Below are positions 18,259 through 27,150 of a stretch of DNA of 64,000 bases, piece after piece. The translations under genes were made by a program, and so were the position numbers. Numbering within the stretch: position 1 is the first letter of the stretch; each line of letters starts with the position of its first letter. Under the pieces are notes generated by a model. It was not told where the DNA came from. It saw only the letters and a program-made list of their open reading frames with translations, and made no database searches. The stretch lies in assembly GCF_900013425.1 (NCBI RefSeq), contig NZ_FBXK01000001.1, positions 990,501 to 1,054,500 on the forward strand. The letters are read 5' to 3'. The DNA is from Sphingobium sp. Z007 (GTDB lineage Bacteria; Pseudomonadota; Alphaproteobacteria; Sphingomonadales; Sphingomonadaceae).

Positions 18259-20237
18259 GTCGCCGGTACCCAGGCCGGCGCGCGCTCGAACAGGGCGATG
18301 CGCAGACCCGCTAAGGCATGAATGGCGCGGTCGGGGCGAGCGCCGGGCGAACCATCTCCCGGCCAGAGCGCATCAAGTGCTTCGTCGATGAGCGCGAGCA
18401 GACGGGACGACGGCTGCGGTTTGTCGAACTCGCTGCGGAGTTGATCGAGAACCCGATCCGTCGCCTGCCGCCCATCGGCGGGAAGCGCGTTGCCCATCGA
18501 GCGCAGGTCGGCGACGTTCGCGCCGACCCGCAGCCGGATGAGCAGGCCGGCGCTCCGCTCGATCTGCCCGGCTGCGGCAAGGCGCGCCGTCACCACCGAA
18601 ATGCGGTCGAGCGCCCGCTGGACATAGCTGTCCCGCAACCGTCGGCTGGGCGACCGGCTCAGCCGCGCGATCTCGCGCGCTTCGATGCGGAGGACGCGCT
18701 GAAGCTGATGCTGCACGCCCCAGGTACGGAACAGGCCGGCGCCGAGAATGGCGGTGAATATGCCCAGCATGCTGGCGACGCTCGCCTCGACGAAGGTTCC
18801 GAAATCGGGCGGCGAATAATGGCCCTGGAGATTGATGTTGCTGAGCCCGAAAGCGAGGAGCAGCGTCGCCATCGGACTGACGGCCGCCCAGACGCCCAGC
18901 GGCAGCATGAACAGGCCCATCATCATCGCAAAGGTCGCGAAATCGGCAGCGAGCGGGAGCAGGCCATAGCACAGGATCCCCGCCAGCAGGGTCGCTAGCA
19001 GGGCGAAACGCGCGAACATTCCGATCGCTCGGCCAGGCTCGTCGCCGCCGCCGAAGAAGGCCAGCGCTATCGTGCTGAACAGGACGGCGTTCGCGCCCTG
19101 ATGCCAGCCCGTCGCATACCAGAGCCCGCAGAGGAGGGCGTAGGTTACGAGGATTCCCGCCGCGATCCGGGCAGCGTGATCAATGTCGGGGTTGAGCGGA
19201 AACGCCCGCGTCTCGCTGACTGTTCGCGCGAGCGCGGGCGCAAGCTTCGCCTTTCCGCTCAACGCCGCCTCGATCCGCGAGACTTCGCTCCAGAGCGTCA
19301 GCATTTCGGTCAGCATGTCGGCCAGCGCATCATGAATGAGCTGCTGCCACGCGCGCGCATCACTGGCATCGAGCGGAAGCGCGCGCACGGCATCGGCCAG
19401 ATCGGGTGGCGGTTCCGTACCGGCATCGAGATGGGCCCTGGCCGTGGCGAGAGAGGGTCGGAGGGCCAAGCGCTCCGCTTCGCCAAGGCCCGCGATGCGG
19501 CTGCCGATCGCGGAAAGGAGCGGGACCATGCGCAGCAGGCGTTGCTGGATCGCGAGCGCGTGCCGCAGGTCATCGCGATGGATCGTCGGATCGTAGCGCA
19601 GCGCTCCGGTCAGCTGTGACAGGGATGTGATGTCGGCCAGCGTCTTTAGCCGGTCATGCTCTCCTTGGTCGTCCGCCTCATGGCCATCAAGGACATCCTT
19701 CGCCCAGGTCTCGATGCTGGGCAGCCAGCGATGCAGGCGCGCGCGTAGCGCACCTTCAAGAGAATGCGGAGCGATCACGCCGTCAACGAGGGTCGTCGCG
19801 AGGATGCCGAGGGTGATTTCGCTGACCCGCGCCACAACGGTATCGAACATGATCTCCGGATGATCCACACCGGCGACCGCCACCAGCATGAGCGTGATCG
19901 CGAAAAGCTGGAAGCCGTAGCTGCGCGGCGTGCGGTCGAGGAAAGAAATACCGAACGCCAGGGTTGCCACGATTCCCGACGCCGCGATCAGCAGCAGCGG
20001 CGCGCTCGCAAACAGCGCGACCATGGCAAGTGTGACGAAGCCGGCGCAGAAAGTTCCGGTGAACCGATAGACGGCCTTCGACCGGATCGCCCCGCTCATG
20101 GGGTTCATGCAGACGCAGCAGGTGACAAGTGCCCAGTAAGGATTGGGCAGGCCGATCCGCACCGCTATCGCGAATGCGATCATGCCCGCGACGAACAGCT
20201 TAACAGAGAAGATCAGCTGATCGGCGCTGACTTTCAT
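18255..20237 (-). CDS. FUSC-family (AaeB-like) inner-membrane transporter
   Basis: 660 residues. Two halves each have a bundle of membrane helices (about 10-160 and 355-500) followed by a soluble helical segment; the ALVTCCVCMNPMSGAIRSKAVYR region is the FUSC landmark. It resembles AaeB, the pump for p-hydroxybenzoate-type acids in E. coli. ATG 20237 overlaps the marR stop as ATGA. It forms a leftward operon marR-FUSC-DUF1656-HlyD-OMF. Substrate is inferred to be aromatic acids or similar, from the family only. Confidence 0.88.
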   Translation of the reverse strand: MKVSADQLIFSVKLFVAGMIAFAIAVRIGLPNPYWALVTCCVCMNPMSGAIRSKAVYRFTGTFCAGFVTLAMVALFASAPLLLIAASGIVATLAFGISFLDRTPRSYGFQLFAITLMLVAVAGVDHPEIMFDTVVARVSEITLGILATTLVDGVIAPHSLEGALRARLHRWLPSIETWAKDVLDGHEADDQGEHDRLKTLADITSLSQLTGALRYDPTIHRDDLRHALAIQQRLLRMVPLLSAIGSRIAGLGEAERLALRPSLATARAHLDAGTEPPPDLADAVRALPLDASDARAWQQLIHDALADMLTEMLTLWSEVSRIEAALSGKAKLAPALARTVSETRAFPLNPDIDHAARIAAGILVTYALLCGLWYATGWHQGANAVLFSTIALAFFGGGDEPGRAIGMFARFALLATLLAGILCYGLLPLAADFATFAMMMGLFMLPLGVWAAVSPMATLLLAFGLSNINLQGHYSPPDFGTFVEASVASMLGIFTAILGAGLFRTWGVQHQLQRVLRIEAREIARLSRSPSRRLRDSYVQRALDRISVVTARLAAAGQIERSAGLLIRLRVGANVADLRSMGNALPADGRQATDRVLDQLRSEFDKPQPSSRLLALIDEALDALWPGDGSPGARPDRAIHALAGLRIALFERAPAWVPAT

Positions 20238-20716
20238 CGGCCCGTCCGCGCCTGCTGCAGGAACTGACCGATCCGTTCCTCGAACAAACGCAGCGTGCGC
20301 GTCGTCGTTTCGATGTCCTGCGAAGGAAGATCACCAAGGAGATCGTCGCGGAGCCGCGTGACCGCCTTTTCCATCTTCTTCGCAAGGTCACGACCTTTCG
20401 GCATGACATGGATCGTCTTGATGCGCCGGTCATCGGGAGAATCGCGCCGCTCAAGCAGGTTGGCGGCTTCGGCCTGGTCGAGAATGCGCACCATGCCGCC
20501 CGGATTGACCCCGACTTCCTCGGCCAGCGCGTTCTGCCTGACACCCTTGTCTCCATGACGGGACGCCAGAATGAGCGCCGAAATGAGCGATGCGGGAAGT
20601 CCGAAGTCGGCGAGTGCGAGACTGACTGCCTGAACCCAGACACGCCGGATCGGCTGCAAAGCGTTCGTGAGTTCAAAAAGCGTGACGGGGCTGGTTCTGG
20701 ATCGGTCGCGGGGCAT
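20234..20716 (-). CDS. MarR-family regulator of the FUSC efflux operon
   Basis: 160 residues with the MarR winged-helix: RQNALAEEVGVNPGGMVRILDQAEAANLLERRDSPDDRRIKTIHV, flanked by N- and C-terminal dimer helices. It is first in the leftward efflux operon with four-base overlap to the FUSC gene. The sequence just upstream (20751-20767) shares a motif with the promoter of the HlyD-DHA2-OMF operon, so it likely autoregulates and may control both pumps. Such regulators usually respond to phenolic ligands. Confidence 0.88.
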   Translation of the reverse strand: MPRDRSRTSPVTLFELTNALQPIRRVWVQAVSLALADFGLPASLISALILASRHGDKGVRQNALAEEVGVNPGGMVRILDQAEAANLLERRDSPDDRRIKTIHVMPKGRDLAKKMEKAVTRLRDDLLGDLPSQDIETTTRTLRLFEERIGQFLQQARTGR

Positions 20717-20750
20717 GCGCGGCTACCTAGTCCATCATCCGATTACGTTC

Positions 20751-20767
20751 AATATGCAATCATTGCC
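20751..20767. promoter_or_regulatory. candidate MarR operator, dyad GCAATCATTGC
   Basis: AATATGCAATCATTGCC contains GCAAT-C-ATTGC, about 35 bases before the marR start. It matches the element at 10622-10635 in its left ten bases and final TTGCC. Confidence 0.45.
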
Positions 20768-20793
20768 TTAACAATTAAATTGGGCAGACTGAA

Positions 20794-21187
20794 CACGCCA
20801 GTGAGCCATGTGGTGCGCAAGATCAGCGGTTACCGGTCTTCTGACAAGAACGGCGAATGGCTCACGATGTCGGACGCGGCCGCCAAACTCGGAGTCCCGC
20901 AAGTCAAGATCCAACGCTTCCTCAGGAATGGCATATCGCCGCCGAGCAGGTCATGCGCTACGCGCCCTATCAAATCCGCTCCAGCGACCTCGAAGACGAG
21001 TGGATCAAGGCCAAACTGGCGCGCCCAATCCCGTGTCGCGCCGAAGACGACAACCAGGAATCGCTATTTTCCGACATGGCCCAGTCGGCCGCAAGCTGCG
21101 ATTTTGGCCAAGTCGGAGAACGTTTTGGGAACGTGGCATTCGGTATTGACGATGGAAATTATAGAAGAGGACAGTTCGCTCCATCAT
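20794..21187 (+). pseudogene. C-terminal relic of a recombinase-type protein with helix-turn-helix
   Basis: One frame reads NGEWLTMSDAAAKLGVPQVKIQRFLRNGI. After a lost base at about 20936 the next frame continues AAEQVMRYAPYQIRSSDLED, then QESLFSDM. This is the tail pattern of many resolvase/transposon recombinases (LTxxEAAxxLGVS...GxIPAEQxxxxAPWxIR). The catalytic part is missing and the frame is broken, so it is debris. It begins a 1.9-kb block of mobile-element fragments. Confidence 0.55.
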
Positions 21188-21188
21188 A

Positions 21189-21545
21189 GTGAGTGGGTTG
21201 ATGGATCGGAGTATTTCGGGCGGGGATTTGATCGGACGATGGAGCCTGAGCTTTGCCGATATTGATTTTGTAAATTCGAAGCCGGCCCTGACGCGCCTCG
21301 GCCTCGCCGCGCAGCTGAAATTTTTCGCTTCCCTGGGGTTTTTCGCGACCGATCCTGGCTCAATCCCTACCGATGGCCTCTCGTATCTGGCCGAGCAACT
21401 CGGTGTCGAAGCTGGCGAGATAGCCGGTTATGACTTTTCCAGTCGGACAGCACGGCGGCATTGTGCGGAGATCTTGATCCATCTTGGATATCACCGCATG
21501 AAGCGGGGGCATCGCGCGCAATTGACGGAATGGAGTGCTGGCGAG
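21189..21545 (+). pseudogene. Tn3-family transposase N-terminal fragment (DUF4158)
   Basis: GTG 21189 opens a frame reading LIGRWSLSFADIDFVNSKPA, LTRLGLAAQLKFFASLGFF and SYLAEQLGVEAGEIAGYDFS. This is the DUF4158 domain at the start of Tn3-type transposases. Homology stops near 21545, where integrase-like sequence begins in another frame. A full transposase is about 1000 residues; here only about 115 remain, with no DDE domain. Confidence 0.75.
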
Positions 21546-22662
21546 CTGTGCCCGGGCGGCCACCGAGGCGCTGATCGCCGCCTATCAGGCCGCTTCGTCG
21601 CCTCACAGCATCCGCGCGCTCAAGTCCGACATCGAAGCATTCGACAGCTGGTGTCGGCGCACCAACCGGATCGCGCTGCCGGCGACGGCTGAGACCGTGG
21701 CCGATTATCTGGATGGGGGGGGGGGAAGGGGAGCCGTCCCGCGTCGCTATCCCGGTACAAGGCTTCGATCGCCAAGATTCATCAACTGCTCGACCTCAAG
21801 GATCCGACGCCGGCGCCGCTGGTCAAGTTGCGGCTGCAGGCGGTGCGGCGCGAGAAGGGGGCGGCGCAGAAACAAGCGCGGCCGCTGCGGTTCAAGGGAC
21901 CGGTGCGCGACGTCGAGCGCGACAAGGCGCGTGGGCTCGACATCCGCGCGCTGCTCGAGAGCTGCGAAGACGATCTGCCGGGCCTTCGCGATCGTGCATT
22001 GCTGTCGGCGGCCTATGACACCGGCATGCGAGCCTCCGAACTCGTGGCGGTAGCCGTCGAGCATATCGAGGAGGCGATCGATCCCGAAGCGCGGCTGCTG
22101 CAGATCCTGCGCAGCAAGGGCGATCAGGACGGGGAGGGGGCAACCGCCTATCTCAGCCCGCGCACCGTCGCGGCGATCACGGCCTGGACCGAGGCTGCCG
22201 AGATATCGGCCGGGCCGCTGTTCCGGCGGGTGCAGGTGCGGCGCTACAAGGCGCGCGCCGCCGTGCGCGGTCGGGCGATCGACAGCATTTCAAGCCGCGA
22301 GGCTTGGGATCTGCGCAAGACGCTCTCTAAGCCTGCCGTGAAGGCGCGCGTCGAATGTGACATCGGCAGCCTGGCGCTACACCCGGGGTCGATCGGGCCG
22401 ATTTTCCGGTCGATTATCAAGCGGGCGTTCGACCTCGGCGCGCTGCCCGATCTGACAGCCGAGGATTTGGCCAGATTGCTAAAAGGGATCAGCGCACTCG
22501 ACACGGATCGGGCTGAACCAGGATTTGTTCGCGAGTGGCGAGGATCTCGCGGGTATCATGGATGCTTTGCGGTGGAAGTCGCCACGAATGCCACTTGCAT
22601 ACAATCGCAATCCAGCAGCTGAGCAAGGAGCGGCCGGTCGACTTATGGCCAAAATCGGATAG
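21546..22662 (+). pseudogene. tyrosine site-specific integrase with at least two frameshifts
   Basis: The N-terminal SAM-like domain (AYQAASSPHSIRALKSDIEAFDSW) runs to YLD, then enters an 11-G tract (21715-21725). The family continues in a different frame: SRYKASIAKIHQLLDLKDPT, then the catalytic domain with DTGMRASELVAV (Arg). At about 22490 it shifts again, and HSTRIGLNQDLF (His-x-x-Arg) and PLAYNRN (Tyr) follow in the third piece, ending TAG 22660-22662. All catalytic residues survive across the pieces. Indels in an 11-G run may be sequence errors, but the second break is not in a homopolymer. No attachment site was identified. Confidence 0.75.
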
Positions 22663-22906
22663 CGATGGCAATACCTCGTGAAGTCGAGCGTCTAACAAAC
22701 CGGCTTTCACAGACTTCCCAGCGGCCGACAGGGTGTTCTAACCACGTTGTCTGGAGTCCAGACGCTACCAACAACGCTGCCTATCGATTGTCGGGGAAGC
22801 TCGCGGACGATTCCTATAGGCGAAATGACGCGCGTCCGGCGCGATATTGCGCTTCGCGAGAACGCGAACGAATAGTGCGATGACCGTACCGGCGCTAGCC
22901 GGTCAG

Positions 22907-23608
22907 TCATTCAGCGACGCGAGCCATATCCCGAGCCTCGGCAAAGATAGCCAAAAATTCATCTTCAGTCTTACGGCCAATGGCGAGGAGGTTTTCGACG
23001 AGGAACGCAGGTGTGCCGCGGATACCGAGACCGAAGGCAAGATTGGCGTCCTGATGCAAACGGTTTAGAAATGCCTGGCGCTGGTCTTTCAGATCCTTCG
23101 TGGCCTGTTCCCAATCCGCGCCTATATCGTGTCCGATATCGCGCAGCACTGCCTCGTTCAGCGGTATGTGCATTGCCATCGTACGGTCGTGATAGGCGGG
23201 ATAAAGACTCTGTCGGTCCATCGCGAGGCCGACCAAGGCGGCACGCTCCGCCATTGGGCCGAAGAAAGCCAGATCGCGATACTCGATCCTCACGTCACCG
23301 TCATGCTTCACGGCGGCTGCAAGAATGTGCGCGGTCACCTTGCAGATCGGACAGAGGAAATCATTGAACGCAACGACGGTCACCGACCCATCCGGGTTCC
23401 CAGCCGACCGACTCGTCCGCTGGTCTGCGGCGGTTTGAGCTCTGCCATTTGAAGACATGTCCTGAGCCAAAGGCGCAGTTTCGCGAAGTGCCCAGCTTCC
23501 GAGCCAACCCGCTCCAGCAAATCCGGCTAAGATTGCAAGGTCGCGGCGGCTAAATGCCTTTCGGGGGGCTACATCTGCCTGATCGGGTGGAACGTCAGCT
23601 GGCACCAT
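22907..23608 (-). CDS. DsbA-family thiol oxidoreductase (CPIC), exported
   Basis: 233 residues from ATG 23608; longer starts would run further into the kinase gene. An N-terminal twin-arginine-like/hydrophobic stretch (SRRDLAILAGFAGAGWLGSW, 20-39) directs it to the membrane or periplasm. The thioredoxin fold has active-site CPIC (86-89) in DFLCPICK and cis-Pro segment RGTPAFLV. It overlaps the sensor-kinase stop by 14 bases, so RR, kinase and this gene form one leftward operon. It likely serves in periplasmic disulfide chemistry together with the divergent TlpA/DsbA/DsbD-like genes. A GC hairpin at 22888-22903 just downstream may end the operon. Confidence 0.85.
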   Translation of the reverse strand: MVPADVPPDQADVAPRKAFSRRDLAILAGFAGAGWLGSWALRETAPLAQDMSSNGRAQTAADQRTSRSAGNPDGSVTVVAFNDFLCPICKVTAHILAAAVKHDGDVRIEYRDLAFFGPMAERAALVGLAMDRQSLYPAYHDRTMAMHIPLNEAVLRDIGHDIGADWEQATKDLKDQRQAFLNRLHQDANLAFGLGIRGTPAFLVENLLAIGRKTEDEFLAIFAEARDMARVAE

Positions 23609-24935
23609 TGCTCGATATCCGGACACGATGTGATGGAAAGCGCAGCACGGCGGCAAAGCCGGCATCATCTGGACGAAATTTCAGAACGCCCTGTGCTGGA
23701 GCGATTGCGGCCTCGACGATCGACAGGCCCAGCCCGGTGCCGCCCGACATGGCGCGAGGGCCGCGTTCGAACCTGCGACGGACACGCTCAACCTCTTCCG
23801 CCGCGATGCCCGCGCCACCATCGATGACACGCAGTTCCAATCCATCGTTTGCGGCACACTCGATCCGGACTGGGCCTTTGCCCCCATGGTGCAGAGCGTT
23901 TTCCACCAGGTTGCCCAGCGCCAGGCGAAGGGCTTCGGCATCGATTGCCAGGTCGACATCGCGGAGTCCGCAGGCGGTGACGATCGATCGACTGCCCGTC
24001 GCGGCCAGATGTGCATAATCGCCGGCCACGCCGTTCACCACGTCACGCACGCAGGCGAAGCAGTTGGCCGGTTCGGCCTCTCGCCCTTCCTGCCGGGCCA
24101 GTTCAAGCAACTGGCGCACCAGCCGGCTGGTGCGATCCACCGCTATAGCGATGCGCTCCAGGGCATGATCGCGCATGGCCGGGTCCGTGGCGCGGCGGGC
24201 CACCTCCGCCTGGGTTTTGAGTCCAGCCAGCGGCGTCTGGAGTTCGTGCGCGGCGTTGGCCACAAAGTCGCGCTCGGCCCGTCTGGCCCCTTCAAGTCTG
24301 GCGAGTAGGTCGTCCATTGCCTGCACCAGCGGCCTTAGTTCTTCGGGCACTGGGTCGACGGCGAGTGGCTCAAGGGTATGTGGCGAACGCAGCTCGATTG
24401 CGCGGGCAACACGACCGAGCGGTGCAAGGCCACTCCGGACACCAAACCAAAGCAGCACTGCGAGCGCAACGAGCCCAGCCGCTGCGGGCAACAGCAAGCC
24501 CAGCATCAGATCGTTGACCAGATGCTGGCGGACCGCCAAGCTGTCGCCGACCATGACCCTGATGCCACGTGCCGCGTCAACATGTGTATAGACGCGCCAC
24601 TGTTCATCTCCGATCTGGCGACTGGAAAAACCGGGTGCGCCCCCGGCCAACGGTGCATCGGGCGCTCCGGTTGACTGACCGATCAAAGCGCCGTTCAGAG
24701 ACCAGATCTGGCACGACAACTGGCGGGAGTAAGGTGCCGGTGCCAGTCGCCGCACTGGTCCGCTGGCGGGAATATCGAGTGCAGCGACCATTCGTGCCGC
24801 CTCCACCAACCGCCCGTCGAGCACACGCTGCACTTCAGCCCTGGTTGAAAAACTCGTCCAGCCTGCTGCACCCGCCCAGACGAGCATGGTCACTCCAGCG
24901 ACGAGAATGAACAGACGGATCCGTAACGCAGTCAT
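23595..24935 (-). CDS. sensor histidine kinase, QseC/PmrB-like
   Basis: 446 residues. Two membrane helices (about 7-27 and 144-166) bracket a periplasmic sensor of about 115 residues. HAMP, a HisKA H-box with phospho-His 230 (AAHELQTPLAGLKTQ), N-box NLVENALHHG, and G-boxes VIDGGAGI and GGTGLGLSIV follow. All ATPase motifs are intact. Its ATG overlaps the response-regulator stop (ATGA). QseC/PmrB-type kinases sense metals or envelope conditions; with the neighbouring thiol genes, copper or redox stress is plausible but inferred. Confidence 0.9.
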   Translation of the reverse strand: MTALRIRLFILVAGVTMLVWAGAAGWTSFSTRAEVQRVLDGRLVEAARMVAALDIPASGPVRRLAPAPYSRQLSCQIWSLNGALIGQSTGAPDAPLAGGAPGFSSRQIGDEQWRVYTHVDAARGIRVMVGDSLAVRQHLVNDLMLGLLLPAAAGLVALAVLLWFGVRSGLAPLGRVARAIELRSPHTLEPLAVDPVPEELRPLVQAMDDLLARLEGARRAERDFVANAAHELQTPLAGLKTQAEVARRATDPAMRDHALERIAIAVDRTSRLVRQLLELARQEGREAEPANCFACVRDVVNGVAGDYAHLAATGSRSIVTACGLRDVDLAIDAEALRLALGNLVENALHHGGKGPVRIECAANDGLELRVIDGGAGIAAEEVERVRRRFERGPRAMSGGTGLGLSIVEAAIAPAQGVLKFRPDDAGFAAVLRFPSHRVRISSNGAS

Positions 24936-25585
24936 GTTCGTGTAATCCGGTAACCCTCACCACGCACCGTTTCGATGCGGGTCCGGCCGAGTTTCGCACG
25001 GAGCTTGTGGATGTGTACCTCCACCGCGTTGCTTTCGATTTCCTCCTGCCAGCCGTAGATGCGATCTTCCAGCTGACTGCGCGACAGGACGTGCCCTGGG
25101 CGCTCGGCCAAAGCATGCAGGATCGCAAACTCCCGGCGAGAGACGGCGATTTCCTTGCCATCCAAGGCCACTGATCTACGCGCTTCGCTGATTATCAGCG
25201 CACCCAGTTCCAGATCGCCGCTTGCCCGCCCACTGGCTCGACGCATAATCGCGCGCAGGCGGGCTGACAGTTCAGTAAGATCGAAGGGTTTGCCCAGATA
25301 ATCGTCGGCACCGCGATCAAGGCCCTCGACCCGGTCCATGACCATGGCACGCGCCGTCAGCAGCAGTACCGGAGTCTCGACGCCGGCCCGTCGCCATTCC
25401 GCTAGCAGGTCGAGACCGGAGCCATCTGGCAGGCCGATATCGAGCACGACGCCAGCATGATCTCCTATCGCGGCGCGCGCGTCGGCAAGACAGGCCACAG
25501 CATCGACCTCGAACCCCTCAAGGCCCAGCCCCACTACGATACCGTCGCGCAGCATATCATCATCTTCAACAAGCAGAATCCGCAT
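24932..25585 (-). CDS. OmpR/PhoB-family response regulator, QseB/PmrA-like
   Basis: 217 residues. Receiver domain with the acidic pair EDD (7-9), phospho-Asp 49 (VVLDIGLPDGSG) and the switch Thr and Lys (LLLTARA, LGKPFDL), then a winged-helix DNA-binding domain (about 125-217, VSRREFAILHALAERPGHVLSR). It is first in the leftward operon and divergent from the TlpA-like gene. The 85-base gap holds CTTAAG-type repeats (25619-25647) of the kind bound by PmrA/QseB proteins, so it probably controls both directions. Confidence 0.92.
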   Translation of the reverse strand: MRILLVEDDDMLRDGIVVGLGLEGFEVDAVACLADARAAIGDHAGVVLDIGLPDGSGLDLLAEWRRAGVETPVLLLTARAMVMDRVEGLDRGADDYLGKPFDLTELSARLRAIMRRASGRASGDLELGALIISEARRSVALDGKEIAVSRREFAILHALAERPGHVLSRSQLEDRIYGWQEEIESNAVEVHIHKLRAKLGRTRIETVRGEGYRITRT

Positions 25586-25618
25586 TTCTGCTCCTTTCCC
25601 TGCCCACCTTACCGCTGC

Positions 25619-25647
25619 CTTAAGCCGGATGCTAAGCCTGCCTTAAG
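25619..25647. promoter_or_regulatory. three CTTAAG-like direct repeats, candidate QseB/PmrA-type box
   Basis: CTTAAG (25619-25624), GCTAAG (25631-25636) and CTTAAG (25642-25647) are spaced 12 and 11 bases, about one helical turn, in the divergent gap. PmrA/BasR and QseB bind CTTAA direct repeats with this periodicity. The site lies between the response-regulator gene and the thiol-redox operon. Confidence 0.65.
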
Positions 25648-25670
25648 AAAGGGCGGCAAGGAGAACCACA

Positions 25671-26468
25671 ATGGATGGCGTCATACAGATCGGCCCACTT
25701 GCCATGGCTACAGACCGTTTGATCGCTGTTGCAGCGATCTGGGCGTTTCTGGCGATCGCGGGTGTGATTGCCGCGCGGCTGGATAGTAGGGCAATGCGTG
25801 CCGGATGGTTGTCCTTGCTGGCCGGAGTGGTTGCAGCGCGCATCGGCTTTATTCTTGCCAATCTTGATGCCTTTATCGCCGAACCTTGGGGCATGCTTGC
25901 AATCTGGCAGGGCGGGTTCTCGGTCTGGGCAGGCGCTGCGGCGGCGTTGATCATCATCTTGGTTATGCTGGGGCGGAAACCTGCAGGTCTTGCCCTGATC
26001 GCCACGGTCGCAGGTCTTTTTGTACTTCATCTCGGTGCGGCCACCTTGATTGCACCGGATGTACGGCCGATGCCGCGCCTGATGCTGACGGACCTCGATG
26101 GCAAACCGGTCGAGCTGGGCATTCCAGGGCGACCTATGGTTATCAATTTATGGGCCACATGGTGTCCGCCGTGCCGTCGCGAAATGCCGATGCTGATCGA
26201 CGTGGCGCAAAGCTCCAAAGTTCCGGTTCTGCTCGTCAATCAAGGCGAGGACGCTGCGGCCATCCGTGCGTTTCTTGCCAAGCAGGGCCTGGCCAACGGG
26301 GCAATCGTGACTGATCCGGGCGGCGTCTTGGGCAAGGCTGTCGCTTCGGTGGCGCTTCCAACCACCCTGTTCGTCAACGAGGCGGGCGAAATTGCCGGTC
26401 TCCACGCCGGCGAGATATCCCGGGCGGCGCTGACCGCAGGGATGCGTGATCTGCAAAGGACCCAATGA
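25671..26468 (+). CDS. membrane-anchored TlpA-like thiol-disulfide reductase (ScsD-like)
   Basis: 265 residues from ATG 25671 behind AAGGAG. The first 130 residues hold four or five hydrophobic segments, unusual for TlpA and similar in layout to Lgt/Dsb-linked membrane domains. They are followed by a periplasmic thioredoxin domain with WCPPC (164-168) and the cis-Pro region ALPTTLFVN. It opens the rightward operon with DsbA- and DsbD-like genes. In scs (suppressor of copper sensitivity) clusters a TlpA-like protein works with ScsB and ScsC in periplasmic thiol repair; this assignment is by context. Confidence 0.82.
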   Translation: MDGVIQIGPLAMATDRLIAVAAIWAFLAIAGVIAARLDSRAMRAGWLSLLAGVVAARIGFILANLDAFIAEPWGMLAIWQGGFSVWAGAAAALIIILVMLGRKPAGLALIATVAGLFVLHLGAATLIAPDVRPMPRLMLTDLDGKPVELGIPGRPMVINLWATWCPPCRREMPMLIDVAQSSKVPVLLVNQGEDAAAIRAFLAKQGLANGAIVTDPGGVLGKAVASVALPTTLFVNEAGEIAGLHAGEISRAALTAGMRDLQRTQ

Positions 26469-26469
26469 G

Positions 26470-27150
26470 ATGAAGACAATGACAATCGCCGCTGGCATCG
26501 GCTTGGCCGCGCTTCTAGCCGGCGGCGTGGCGCTTTGGAGCGGTGATGCCGACCCGGCGCAAGCTCGTCAGGCGTCGAGCGACACCTCCAGCGCAGACGC
26601 GCTGCGCATCCGCTCGCAAATCCAGAATGATCCTGTTGCCCCGGCCATCGCGCCGCAGGGGCAAGATGTCACTGTTGTGGTTTTCTCCGACTATCAATGT
26701 CCCTTTTGCCGCAAGCTCCACCCGTCGCTCGAAGCGCTGATGAGAGAAGACCCCAAGGTGAAACTGGTCTTTCGTGACTGGCCGGTCTTCGGCGCTGCGT
26801 CCACCGAAGCGGCGCAGGCAGCCATCGCCTCCAAATGGCAAGGCAAGCATGCCGCGTTCAACGATGCGCTGATGACCATGACCGGCAAGCTGACATCGGA
26901 CAGTATCCGCGCCGCAGCAGACAAGGCGGGGGTGGATTGGGCGAAACTGCAGGCTGACCTCACCGCGCACAAGGCCGAGATCGACGCTGTGCTGGATCGC
27001 AATAGCCGATACGCAGCAATGCTGGGCCTTCAAGGCACGCCCGGTATGCTGATCGGCCCCTATCTCATCCCCGGCGGCATTGATCTGGGCGGGTTGCGTG
27101 AGGCGGTGGCGCTTGCGCGACGCGACCCGAACGGAACTGCATCACAATGA
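26470..27150 (+). CDS. DsbA-family thiol oxidoreductase (CPFC), ScsC-like
   Basis: 226 residues from ATG 26470, two bases after the TlpA stop. Hydrophobic N-terminal anchor or signal (about 5-23), then thioredoxin fold with CPFC (77-80) in DYQCPFCRKLHP, helical insert, and cis-Pro loop LQGTPGMLIG. Resembles ScsC/BdbD-like proteins. Its stop overlaps the ATG of the DsbD-like gene (ATGA), so the three are co-translated. It likely depends on the DsbD-like protein for electrons, but that gene is truncated here. Confidence 0.88.
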   Translation: MKTMTIAAGIGLAALLAGGVALWSGDADPAQARQASSDTSSADALRIRSQIQNDPVAPAIAPQGQDVTVVVFSDYQCPFCRKLHPSLEALMREDPKVKLVFRDWPVFGAASTEAAQAAIASKWQGKHAAFNDALMTMTGKLTSDSIRAAADKAGVDWAKLQADLTAHKAEIDAVLDRNSRYAAMLGLQGTPGMLIGPYLIPGGIDLGGLREAVALARRDPNGTASQ

